This document shows, one piece after another, positions 17,868 through 25,937 of a DNA stretch of 64,000 bases. Below the pieces are notes generated by a model. It was not told where the DNA came from and searched no databases. It worked only from the letters and a program-made list of their open reading frames with translations. The stretch's first letter is position 1. The number at the start of each line of letters is the position of its first letter. The translations under genes were made by a program, and so were the position numbers. The stretch comes from Labrenzia sp. THAF82 (GTDB taxonomy: Bacteria; Pseudomonadota; Alphaproteobacteria; Rhizobiales; Stappiaceae), in assembly GCF_009363435.1 (NCBI RefSeq), contig NZ_CP045354.1:1454501-1518500 (forward strand), read 5' to 3'.

Positions 17868-18926
17868 CTATTTCCTGAATGCGTCTGCGTCGATCATCTG
17901 CTGGAACATCTCTTCCATGGACGTGCGCAAGGGGCGATAGGTAACACCGAGGGCCGATTTGCTTTTGGAGTTGTCCGCACGCCATTTGACGTTGACGTTG
18001 TTGGCGATGAACTTCCTTGAGATGTCGTTGATCAGCGGTCCAAGCAGCCAGACCATCCACTTCGGCAATGAGTTGCGAGGGACCGGGTAGCTGTCGCCGT
18101 ATTTCGGGATAAGTGCCTTGCCGAGCTCGAGAATGTTGGTGTTGTGGCCCGAGATGATGTGGCGGCCCTCAGCATCTGGAAGAAAGGCGGCTGCAACGTG
18201 TGCCTTGGCGAGATCGCGCACGTCAACGACGCCGATGCCGAGCTTCGGTGCTCCCGGTTTCATCGTGCCGTCTCCCATTTGACGGACGATATTGAAACTT
18301 TCAGACGTCGGCTTCCTGGCAAGCGATGGGCCGATGACCAGTGACGGATTGACGGTTACGAGTTTGTACCGGTCTTGCGACTGCGCCAGCTTCCAGGCTT
18401 CTTTTTCAGCAAGTGTCTTAGAATAGCTGTAGGGCTGATGAGACAAGGACGCTGTGGTGTTCCATATCGCTTCGGTCAGAACCCCGCCCGGAGCTTTTTT
18501 GCAGTCGATCGCGTCGGTATAGATGGCAGCGCAAGAGCTTGTGACTACGACACGGCTTACGCTTTGTGTCTCGTTCGCTGTCCTCAGGACATTTTGCGTT
18601 CCTTTGACGGCTGGGTCGATGAGCTCCTTTTGAGGGTTCCTGACAGACACCGTGAATGGCGACGCTGTATGAAAGACCACGGAGCATCCTTCCATGGCCT
18701 GTTGATAGGACCCTTCGCTGAGGAGGTCGGCCCCGAAAAACCTGATCTGGCCGGGAGTACCTGCCGCAAGCGTCGTCAGATGTTCAAGCTTTTCGGTGTC
18801 ATCCGGATTGCGGACAGCGGCATGCACCGTCACACCGGCTTCAAGCAGCTCTTTGACGAGCCAACCGGCGACATAGCCGGATGCGCCGGTCACCAGGACG
18901 GGAGTGTCAGTTGGTATGTGTGTCAA
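17868..18926 (-). CDS. NAD(P)-dependent epimerase/dehydratase (dihydroflavonol-reductase-like SDR)
   Basis: Extended short-chain dehydrogenase of about 352 residues. The N-terminal Rossmann motif is VLVTGASGYVAGW, followed by FFGADLL and VFHTASPF. The catalytic YxxxK is PYSYSKTLAEKEAW, and the neighbouring serine lies in VTSSCAAIY. The closest broad family is the dihydroflavonol-4-reductase/aldehyde-reductase group, which reduces aldehydes or ketones. The frame continues 36 codons upstream to an ATG, but that extension does not fit the family. I chose a TTG with GGAAG about 7 bases upstream. It is a single gene with no metabolic neighbours. Confidence 0.82.
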   Translation of the reverse strand: MTHIPTDTPVLVTGASGYVAGWLVKELLEAGVTVHAAVRNPDDTEKLEHLTTLAAGTPGQIRFFGADLLSEGSYQQAMEGCSVVFHTASPFTVSVRNPQKELIDPAVKGTQNVLRTANETQSVSRVVVTSSCAAIYTDAIDCKKAPGGVLTEAIWNTTASLSHQPYSYSKTLAEKEAWKLAQSQDRYKLVTVNPSLVIGPSLARKPTSESFNIVRQMGDGTMKPGAPKLGIGVVDVRDLAKAHVAAAFLPDAEGRHIISGHNTNILELGKALIPKYGDSYPVPRNSLPKWMVWLLGPLINDISRKFIANNVNVKWRADNSKSKSALGVTYRPLRTSMEEMFQQMIDADAFRK

Positions 18927-19420
18927 ATTGCTGCTTCCGGTTCTGTCGGGGCGGGGTTTGTAAAATCTGCATTTGCTCAGGTCTCGAAAGAGAAGATAGG
19001 TGACGCGGCATCGGGAGCAAACAATGCGACGCAAATCGGTTTCTGACAGCGTTCAAATCTGCAATCGGTCATACAAAAACGCAGCACGTGGGTTTTCAAT
19101 ATTTTTCGTTTGCACTGCAAAGTGAGCGCCATTTGAAGGTGGTTGTATATTCAAATGAAAGAACCGAAACCCCGTTTTTGACTCCATTTAACGTCAAATT
19201 TGTGCCACACTGCGTGTTGCCTTGGCGAGAAATTGCGGTCGGTTCAGGCATGCTTTTGGTTGCAGTTGTTTTAAAAAATACATATTTTTCAATATTTTAT
19301 ACCGATCTTTAGATCCTATGAAAATCTACTAAAAAATTAGTTTGACAACGTGGCGGCGGTGTGTCCAAGTATACCCAGCCGGATAAATACGGCGAAAATT
19401 TCTCACGGGAGGAGATCAAG
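18927..19420. other. Intergenic region upstream of the glycerol transporter operon
   Basis: Roughly 490 bases between divergent genes, markedly AT-rich from 19090 to 19350. It must carry the promoter of the glycerol transporter operon. A TTGACA lies at 19342-19347, but no good -10 hexamer sits at the right distance. No protein-coding gene is supported here. Confidence 0.4.
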
Positions 19421-21160
19421 ATGCGTAAGTATCTACTCTCCGCAGTCGCAGCAGGTGCTGTGCTTGCGGGAGCAGGGTCCGCTTTTGCCGATGAAGCAGC
19501 GGCCAAAAAGTGGATCGACCAGGAATTCCAGCCATCAGTTCTGTCGAAAGACGAGCAGCTTGCAGAGATGCAGTGGTTCATCAATGCGGCCGAGCCTTTC
19601 AATGGCATGGAAATCAATGTTTTGTCTGAGGGCATTCCGACACACTCTTACGAGTCGGAAGTTCTGACAAAGGCCTTTGAAGAAATCACCGGCATCAAGG
19701 TGAACCACCAGATCCTCGGCGAGGGTGAAGTGGTCCAGGCTGTTCAGACCCAAATGCAGACCGGTCGGAACCTCTATGACGCCTATGTCAACGATTCCGA
19801 CCTTATCGGTACCCATTCACGTCTTCAGTTGGCCTACAACCTGACGGATTGGATGAACGGTGCTGCCAAGGACGTCACAAACCCTGGGCTCGACCTGGAT
19901 GACTTCATGGGCACCCAGTTCACCACAGGTCCGGACGGCGACCTCTACCAGCTGCCCGACCAGCAGTTCGCGAACCTTTACTGGTTCCGCAAGGACTGGT
20001 TTGACCGCGAAGACCTGCAAAAGGCCTTTAAGGAAAAATATGGCTATGATCTCGGCGTACCGGTCAACTGGTCTGCCTATGAGGACATTGCGGAGTTCTT
20101 CTCCAAGGACGTCAAGGAAATCGACGGCGTTCAGATCTATGGCCACATGGACTACGGCAAGCGCGCACCGGACCTCGGCTGGCGCATGACCGACGCCTGG
20201 CTTTCCATGGCAGGTGCAGGCGACAAGGGTGAGCCGAACGGCATCCCGGTCGACGAGTGGGGCATCCGCATGGAAGAAGGCACATGTAACCCGGTGGGTG
20301 CATCCGTGTCTCGCGGTGGTGCTGCCAACGGTCCGGCTGCGGTCTACGCGATCCGCAAGTGGGACGAATGGCTGCGCAACTATGCGCCTCCTGGCGCCGC
20401 CAGCTTCGACTTCTACCAGTCCTTGCCGGCCTTGAGCCAGGGCAACGTGGCCCAGCAGATTTTTTGGTACACCGCTTTTACCGCCGACATGGTGAAGCCG
20501 AAGTCCGAAGGTAACAACACGGTTGACGACGAAGGCACGCCGCTGTGGCGTATGGCTCCGAGCCCGCATGGTCCTTATTGGGAAGACGGCCAGAAAGTCG
20601 GCTACCAGGATGTGGGGTCTTGGACAATCCTGAATTCCACACCGGAAGATCGTGCAAAGGCCGCCTGGCTTTATGCTCAGTTCGTGGTTTCCAAAACGGT
20701 TGATACCAAGAAAAGCCACGTTGGTCTGACGTTCATCCGCGACAGTACCGTCAACCACGAGTCCTTCACCGAGCGGGCTCCAAAGCTCGGCGGTCTGGTT
20801 GAGTTCTACCGGTCTCCGGATCGCGTGGCCTGGTCTCCGACCGGCGTCAACGTTCCGGACTATCCGAAGCTGGCCCAGATCTGGTGGCAGCAGATCGGTG
20901 ATGTGAACTCCGGTGCCTTCACACCGCAGGAAGCGATGGACCGACTGGCGGAAGAAATGGACATCGTCATGGCCCGCATGCAGCAGGCTGACGAACGCGC
21001 CAACGTCTATGGTGGTTGCGGTCCGCGTCTCAACGAAGAGTCTGACCCGAACGAGTGGCTGTCCAAGCCGGGTGCTCCGAAGGCCAAGCTCGACAATGAG
21101 AAGCCACAGGGCGAAACCGTCAACTATGACGAGCTCGTTGCCCGCTGGTCGCAGAACTAA
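19421..21160 (+). CDS. glpV: Glycerol ABC transporter substrate-binding protein
   Basis: Periplasmic glycerol receptor, 579 residues, far longer than ordinary sugar-binding proteins (about 420) but normal for this family. The signal peptide ends GSAFA at about residue 23. Two cysteines (in EGTCNPVG and YGGCGPRLN) could form a disulfide. The identification rests on the whole operon: two ATPases, two permeases and the diagnostic DUF2160 protein, the set described for glycerol uptake in Rhizobium leguminosarum. The start has GGGAGGAG at a good distance. Gene order here is V-S-T-P-Q-U, with the receptor first. No glpK, glpD or glpR lies in the window. Confidence 0.85.
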   Translation: MRKYLLSAVAAGAVLAGAGSAFADEAAAKKWIDQEFQPSVLSKDEQLAEMQWFINAAEPFNGMEINVLSEGIPTHSYESEVLTKAFEEITGIKVNHQILGEGEVVQAVQTQMQTGRNLYDAYVNDSDLIGTHSRLQLAYNLTDWMNGAAKDVTNPGLDLDDFMGTQFTTGPDGDLYQLPDQQFANLYWFRKDWFDREDLQKAFKEKYGYDLGVPVNWSAYEDIAEFFSKDVKEIDGVQIYGHMDYGKRAPDLGWRMTDAWLSMAGAGDKGEPNGIPVDEWGIRMEEGTCNPVGASVSRGGAANGPAAVYAIRKWDEWLRNYAPPGAASFDFYQSLPALSQGNVAQQIFWYTAFTADMVKPKSEGNNTVDDEGTPLWRMAPSPHGPYWEDGQKVGYQDVGSWTILNSTPEDRAKAAWLYAQFVVSKTVDTKKSHVGLTFIRDSTVNHESFTERAPKLGGLVEFYRSPDRVAWSPTGVNVPDYPKLAQIWWQQIGDVNSGAFTPQEAMDRLAEEMDIVMARMQQADERANVYGGCGPRLNEESDPNEWLSKPGAPKAKLDNEKPQGETVNYDELVARWSQN

Positions 21161-21187
21161 GCCGAGAGCTTAGTCTCTCACCAAACT

Positions 21188-21210
21188 GGACCGGGGCGTG
21201 GCCCCGGTCC
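21188..21210 (+). other. Intercistronic stem-loop after glpV
   Basis: A perfect 10-base inverted repeat (GGACCGGGGC / GCCCCGGTCC) with a three-base GTG loop follows the receptor gene, preceded by a smaller GAGAG/CTCTC hairpin at 21164-21179. No T-run follows. It probably protects the glpV transcript 3' end or reduces read-through, so that receptor exceeds the membrane subunits. Confidence 0.75.
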
Positions 21211-21287
21211 TTCACCGATCCGAAAGCGATGGCAGCGGCAACTGATTGCCGCAAGTAAGTCCAGTCCGGACGCAGGTGCAGTTATTC

Positions 21288-22352
21288 ATGTCACTAGAAC
21301 TCAAAAACGTCAGCAAGCGCGTTGCCGGCATCACGCATGTCAAGGAAACGAGCCTGACCTTGCTCCCGGGCCACTTCAATGTTCTCCTTGGAGAAACAGG
21401 TTCCGGGAAAACCTCGCTGATCAAGCTGATGGCCGGTCTCGACAGCCTGGCCTCCGGGCAGATCATCTTAAATGGCAAGGATGTATCCCGCCTGTCTGCG
21501 CAAAAGCGCAACATCAGCCTGGTTCACCAGTTTTTCGTCAACTATCCGCATATGTCGGTCTTCGACAATATTGCTTCCCCTTTGAAAGTATCGGGTGTTG
21601 CAAAGTCGGAAATCGAAGGGCGGGTGGAAGAAGCCGCAGCGCTGCTCAAACTGAACCCCTACCTCAAACGCAAGCCTCATGAGCTTTCAGGCGGTCAGCA
21701 ACAGCGCACCGCGCTGGCGCGGGCGATCGTGAAGGAAAGCGATGCCGTTTTCCTGGACGAGCCCCTGGCCAACCTTGACTACAAGCTTCGCGAAGAGCTT
21801 CGCGACCAGCTGCCAGAGCTTTTCGCAGGACGTGGTGCCGTTGTGGTCTATGCCACTTCGGAACCAGAAGAAGCACTGCTTCTCGGCGGCAACACGGCTC
21901 TGATGAGCGACGGTAACGTGGTTCAATTCGGTTCAACTGCAGAAATTTACCGCAAGCCGAAGGATCTTGAGTCCGCCAAGGTGTTCTCCAACCCGCCGAT
22001 CAACACTGCGCCTGTCACGAAACAGGGCGATATGATCATTTTGAACGACGACATTCGTTGGACAGCTTCGGGTGGGGCAGCCGGTCTTTCCGATGGGCCA
22101 TATACGCTTGCCATACGCCCGAACCACGTGATGCCGGTCGAGAGCGATCATCATAGCGTTCGCCTGGACGGGCACGTTCAGGTGACCGAACTCAGCGGGT
22201 CTGAGAGCAGCGCTCATTTCGACATGCACGGACAATCATGGGTGTCACTGTCACCTGGCGTGCATCCCTATTTCGTCGGCGAGGTCCACACGTTCTATCT
22301 GGATCCGAGCCATTGCTTCTTCTTTTCGCCTGACGGCGATTTGGCGGCTTGA
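21288..22352 (+). CDS. glpS: Glycerol ABC transporter ATPase, H-loop histidine absent
   Basis: ATP-binding subunit of about 354 residues in the MalK/UgpC group. Walker A is GETGSGKT, the Q-loop region is LVHQFFVNYPHM, the signature is canonical (LSGGQQQR), and Walker B is VFLDEPLANLD. The segment that should contain the switch histidine (normally THDQ) reads YATSEPEEAL, so the H-loop histidine is replaced by serine. A C-terminal TOBE-like region contains AIRPNHVM. The start is the ATG at the family-typical position; an in-frame TTG lies 42 bases upstream. It pairs with GlpT, whose defect is complementary. Confidence 0.87.
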   Translation: MSLELKNVSKRVAGITHVKETSLTLLPGHFNVLLGETGSGKTSLIKLMAGLDSLASGQIILNGKDVSRLSAQKRNISLVHQFFVNYPHMSVFDNIASPLKVSGVAKSEIEGRVEEAAALLKLNPYLKRKPHELSGGQQQRTALARAIVKESDAVFLDEPLANLDYKLREELRDQLPELFAGRGAVVVYATSEPEEALLLGGNTALMSDGNVVQFGSTAEIYRKPKDLESAKVFSNPPINTAPVTKQGDMIILNDDIRWTASGGAAGLSDGPYTLAIRPNHVMPVESDHHSVRLDGHVQVTELSGSESSAHFDMHGQSWVSLSPGVHPYFVGEVHTFYLDPSHCFFFSPDGDLAA

Positions 22353-22364
22353 GGAGAGGAATTC

Positions 22365-23453
22365 ATGGCACAGATCAAACTCTCCAACTTGCGACACAGC
22401 TACAATCCGAACCCGACGGGTGATGACGATTATGCGCTGAAGAAAATCGACCTTACCTGGGAAGATGGTGGCGCTTATGCATTGCTTGGTCCGTCCGGCT
22501 GCGGCAAGTCCACGCTTCTCAATATCATTTCGGGCCTCTTGGTCCCATCCGACGGCCAGGTGCTGTTCGACGATCAGGACGTCACGGCCTTGCCGCCTGC
22601 AAAGCGCAACATTGCCCAGGTGTTCCAGTTTCCAGTCATTTACGACACGATGACGGTCTACGACAATCTGGCCTTTCCACTGCGCAACCGAGGTCGGGAC
22701 GAAGACATCGTCAAGCGCCGGGTGACCGGTATAGCGGAGATGCTGGAAGTTACCGAGATGCTTGGGACACGGGCGGCAAACCTTTCGCCTGACAACAAGC
22801 AAAAGATTTCCATGGGTCGCGGTCTGGTACGGGAAGACGTTAATGTCGTCATGTTTGATGAACCGCTGACCGTGATCGACCCGCATTTGAAATGGAAGTT
22901 GCGTTCCAAGTTGAAGGAGCTGCATCAGCGGGTCAAGGCGACGATGATCTACGTGACTCACGACCAGACCGAGGCTCTGACCTTTGCCGATCAGGTCGTG
23001 GTCATGCAGGACGGTGAAGTTGTGCAGATTGGAACTCCGGTGGAGCTTTTTGAGCGTCCGGCGCACACCTTTGTCGGTCACTTTATCGGCTCACCGGGCA
23101 TGAATGTGTTGCCGTGCGACGTCAAGGACGGCGGTGCATTCTTCGGAGGTGAGCAGATCAATCTGGAAGGCCCGGTCACGGGCACCGGCGATGGCAAGGC
23201 GGAAGTCGGCATTCGTCCGGAATTCGTGTCTGTTTCCAAGGAAGGAACAGGTCTTGCCGCACAGGTTCGCAAGGTCGCGGATATCGGTCGCCACAAGGTG
23301 GTGGAAGCCGTTGCCCATGACAGCCGGATTCACGCGATTCTGGAAGGCGAAGCTCCGACCGCAGGGGATGCGGTGATGCTTGACTTCAAACAATCTCAGA
23401 CCCGCCTCTACAAAGATGGCTGGCTGGCGAGCAGCCCGGGGGAGGGTGCCTGA
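22365..23453 (+). CDS. glpT: Glycerol ABC transporter ATPase, signature motif degenerate
   Basis: Second ATP-binding subunit, 362 residues. Walker A (GPSGCGKS), Q-loop (QVFQFPVIYDTM), Walker B (VVMFDEPLTVID) and H-loop (YVTHDQTEAL) are intact. The ABC signature reads LSPDNKQKISMGR in place of LSGGQ, so both glycines are lost. GlpT thus supplies a good nucleotide-binding half but a poor signature half. A TOBE domain follows, including GIRPEFV. It starts 12 bases after glpS behind a GAGGAGAGG site and overlaps the permease gene by one base. Do not confuse this name with the glycerol-3-phosphate antiporter also called GlpT. Confidence 0.87.
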   Translation: MAQIKLSNLRHSYNPNPTGDDDYALKKIDLTWEDGGAYALLGPSGCGKSTLLNIISGLLVPSDGQVLFDDQDVTALPPAKRNIAQVFQFPVIYDTMTVYDNLAFPLRNRGRDEDIVKRRVTGIAEMLEVTEMLGTRAANLSPDNKQKISMGRGLVREDVNVVMFDEPLTVIDPHLKWKLRSKLKELHQRVKATMIYVTHDQTEALTFADQVVVMQDGEVVQIGTPVELFERPAHTFVGHFIGSPGMNVLPCDVKDGGAFFGGEQINLEGPVTGTGDGKAEVGIRPEFVSVSKEGTGLAAQVRKVADIGRHKVVEAVAHDSRIHAILEGEAPTAGDAVMLDFKQSQTRLYKDGWLASSPGEGA

Positions 23454-24319
23454 TGAAAACTCAAAACCAACGCGCCTGGCTGTTTGTCACGCCCGTTCTT
23501 TTCCTGGTCGCGTTCAACGCGCTCATTCCCATGATGACGGTGGTGAATTACTCGGTCCAGGAAACCTTCGGCGACAACCTGTTCTTCTGGCAGGGGCTCG
23601 ACTGGTTCGAACAGGTTCTGAAGTCCGAACGTTTTCACAATGCGCTCGGACGGCAGTTCTTCTTCACCTTCATGATCCTCATCATCGAGGTTCCGCTTGG
23701 CATCGCAATCGCGCTTGCGATGCCGAAGAAAGGACCGTGGGTTCCGTTCTGCCTGGTCACGATGGCGTTGCCAATGCTGATCCCTTGGAACGTTGTCGGT
23801 GCAATGTGGAACATCTTCACGCTGCCGGATATCGGTCTCCTCGGATACACGATGAACCATGTCCTCGGCATCTCCTATGACATGACCCAGAATCCCGTAG
23901 CCGCCTGGGTAACGATCATCGTCATGGATGTCTGGCACTGGACGTCGCTGGTGGTGCTCCTGGCCTATGCCGGACTGGTTTCCATTCCGAACGCCTACTA
24001 TCAGGCCGCCGAAATCGATGGTGCGTCCAACTGGGCCGTCTTCCGGTTCATTCAGCTGCCGAAAATGAAAACGGTGCTGACTATCGCGGTGCTGCTGCGC
24101 TTCATGGACAGCTTCAACATCTATACCGAACCGTTCGTTCTCACCGGTGGTGGGCCCGGCAACTCAACGACACTGCTGTCGATCGACCTCGTAAAAATCG
24201 CACTCGGTCAGTTCGACCTCGGTCCTGCAGCTGCCATGTCGCTCATCTACTTCGCCATCACGTTGTTCGCCTCCTGGCTGTTCTACACGCTGATGACGCT
24301 GAACGATAACAAGTCCTGA
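23453..24319 (+). CDS. glpP: Glycerol ABC transporter permease 1
   Basis: MalF-type inner-membrane permease, 288 residues with six hydrophobic segments. The coupling loop reads YQAAEIDGASNWAVFRFIQLP, the EAA motif that docks on the ATPases. LTGGGPGNST near residue 232 is typical of CUT1 permeases. Its ATG overlaps the glpT stop (TGATG). It should form the translocation channel with the glpQ product. Confidence 0.87.
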   Translation: MKTQNQRAWLFVTPVLFLVAFNALIPMMTVVNYSVQETFGDNLFFWQGLDWFEQVLKSERFHNALGRQFFFTFMILIIEVPLGIAIALAMPKKGPWVPFCLVTMALPMLIPWNVVGAMWNIFTLPDIGLLGYTMNHVLGISYDMTQNPVAAWVTIIVMDVWHWTSLVVLLAYAGLVSIPNAYYQAAEIDGASNWAVFRFIQLPKMKTVLTIAVLLRFMDSFNIYTEPFVLTGGGPGNSTTLLSIDLVKIALGQFDLGPAAAMSLIYFAITLFASWLFYTLMTLNDNKS

Positions 24320-24330
24320 GGAGAACCAAC

Positions 24331-25128
24331 ATGCGCATGAAAAGCCTGGTTCCCGCGCTTTACATCCTCTTCCTGATGCTGCCGATCTACTGGCTCGTCG
24401 CGATGAGTTTTAAAACAACCAATGAAATCCTGGCCGGGTTCACCCTGTTCCCGCAAACCTGGACGCTCGCCAACTACATCGAGATCTTCACCGATCCGAC
24501 CTGGTATTGGGGTTACATCAACTCGATCATCTACGTCACGATGAATACGGTGATCTCCGTTCTGGTGGCGTTGCCTGCAGCCTATGCGTTCTCACGCTAT
24601 TCCTTTGTTGGCGACAAGCAGCTTTTCTTCTGGCTGTTGACCAACCGGATGGCTCCTGCTGCAGTCTTCGCACTGCCGTTCTTCCAGCTCTATTCCGCTG
24701 TTGGTCTGTTCGATACCCACATCGCAGTTGCTCTGGCGCATTGCCTGTTCAACATTCCGCTGGCGGTCTGGATTCTGGAAGGTTTCATGAGCGGTGTCCC
24801 GAAAGAACTCGACGAGACTGCTTATGTCGACGGCTATTCGTTCCCGCGGTTCTTCGCGACGATATTCCTGCCGGCGATCAAATCCGGTGTCGGGGTGGCC
24901 GCTTTCTTCTGCTTCATGTTCTCCTGGGTGGAGATGCTGCTATCCAAGACCCTGACAGCTGTTGAAGCCAAACCGATTGCCGCCGTGATGACCCGAACCG
25001 CTTCCTCCGCCGGTTATGAACTCGGGCTTCTGGCGGCCGCCGGGACCCTGACTATCATTCCCGGCGCCATCGTCATCTACTTTGTCCGCAACTACATTGC
25101 CAAGGGCTTCGCCCTGGGGAGGGTGTAA
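24331..25128 (+). CDS. glpQ: Glycerol ABC transporter permease 2
   Basis: MalG-type permease, 265 residues. It has an N-terminal membrane segment, a characteristic SFKTTNEI after TM1, and an EAA loop seen as ELDETAYVDGYSFPRFFATIFLP. The start is preceded by TGAGGAGAACC. The stop codon overlaps the glpU start by one base. Not related to the phosphodiesterase also called GlpQ. Confidence 0.87.
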   Translation: MRMKSLVPALYILFLMLPIYWLVAMSFKTTNEILAGFTLFPQTWTLANYIEIFTDPTWYWGYINSIIYVTMNTVISVLVALPAAYAFSRYSFVGDKQLFFWLLTNRMAPAAVFALPFFQLYSAVGLFDTHIAVALAHCLFNIPLAVWILEGFMSGVPKELDETAYVDGYSFPRFFATIFLPAIKSGVGVAAFFCFMFSWVEMLLSKTLTAVEAKPIAAVMTRTASSAGYELGLLAAAGTLTIIPGAIVIYFVRNYIAKGFALGRV

Positions 25129-25406
25129 TGCTTGGTTGGATGGCCTGGACCTGGCCGACAGCTCTTTTGTTTGTCGGCATCTTTTCAGCTGTCGGTTTTC
25201 TGACGTTCCTAGAAATCCGGTATCCAGGCGGTGACGCGCGCCAGGGGGTGCTGGGGCTCACAACGACGCGTGGTGACCGCCTTTTCATCACACTGCTCGG
25301 CACTGCCTACATATTCCTGGCCTGGCTCGGCCTCATCGGATACCCGCTCTGGGGTGCGTTGGGACTTAGCCTTGCCTGGTGTGTGTTTTGCTTCTGGAAG
25401 GTCTAA
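25128..25406 (+). CDS. glpU: DUF2160 small membrane protein of the glycerol transporter
   Basis: A 92-residue protein with about three hydrophobic helices and the conserved central motif EIRYPGGDARQGVLGL, TTRGDRLF. DUF2160 proteins occur almost only at the end of glycerol ABC operons, which is the strongest marker for the substrate of this system. The role is unknown; a small accessory membrane subunit is likely. Last gene before the hairpin terminator. Confidence 0.85.
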   Translation: MLGWMAWTWPTALLFVGIFSAVGFLTFLEIRYPGGDARQGVLGLTTTRGDRLFITLLGTAYIFLAWLGLIGYPLWGALGLSLAWCVFCFWKV

Positions 25407-25412
25407 ACATTT

Positions 25413-25441
25413 GCCACGCCCGGTAAAGTATCGGGCGTGGC
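25413..25441 (+). terminator. Transcription terminator of the glycerol operon
   Basis: A perfect 10-base inverted repeat (GCCACGCCCG / CGGGCGTGGC) with a nine-base loop starts seven bases after the glpU stop. The T-run is weak (GAAGTTCTTT), but position and stem strength fit a terminator. Confidence 0.75.
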
Positions 25442-25541
25442 GAAGTTCTTTGATCGACTAAAAGTATAGTAATTTGCGGAAGATTGATGCAAGAATAGGC
25501 GCTGTGAGTCACATCCATTCCGCGATAGGCGCAGGACCATA

Positions 25542-25937
25542 ATGAGAAAGCGTAAAAGCAACGAGTTTTTGACCGAAGTCGAACTGGAGTTCATGACCGA
25601 ACTCTGGAAGATCGGCGAAGGCTCCGTGCGCGACATTCTGGATTGTCTGCCGTCGGAGAGAAAGCTCGCCTATACGTCCTGTGCCACCATTATGCGGATC
25701 CTGGATGAGAAAGGGTTCGTGGACAGCCGAAAAGAAGGCAAGACATTTATCTATTCCCCCGTGCTGACCAAGGACGCCTACCAGTCCCGTTCCATCCGAA
25801 ATCTGTCAGAAAAACTATTTGACGGCACGCCGGCCTCGCTTGTGGCCCGGCTGGTCGATGAATACGAGTTTTCGGAGGACGACCTGGAGGAAATTAGAGC
25901 GTTACTGGACAGGAGGAGGACAGATGACGCTACTTAA
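25542..25937 (+). CDS. BlaI/MecI/CopY-family transcriptional repressor
   Basis: Winged-helix repressor of 131 residues. The N-terminus matches the family (LTEVELEFMTELWKIGEGSVRDIL, read in two parts), with the recognition helix around SCATIMRILDEKGFV and the wing in EGKTFIYSPV. The C-terminal half forms the dimerisation helices. Family members are inactivated by proteolysis by a partner M56 protease, and exactly such a gene overlaps this one by 14 bases. Its operator is not obvious; a short ACTA-N6-TAGT repeat at 25457-25470 is a weak candidate. The regulated target is unknown, since no beta-lactamase gene is nearby. Confidence 0.88.
   Translation: MRKRKSNEFLTEVELEFMTELWKIGEGSVRDILDCLPSERKLAYTSCATIMRILDEKGFVDSRKEGKTFIYSPVLTKDAYQSRSIRNLSEKLFDGTPASLVARLVDEYEFSEDDLEEIRALLDRRRTDDAT

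Noticed and set aside
19342..19375. Sigma-70 promoter with TTGACA before glpV
   Set aside because: The -35 is perfect, but the nearest TATA-like hexamer is about 22 bases downstream, too far for a standard promoter.
19817..20758. A 313-codon open frame antisense to glpV
   Set aside because: Mirror frame of a secure gene, no family resemblance and no start signal.
22251..23081. A 276-codon open frame antisense to glpT
   Set aside because: Shadow of glpT; glpT has clear ABC motifs on the plus strand.
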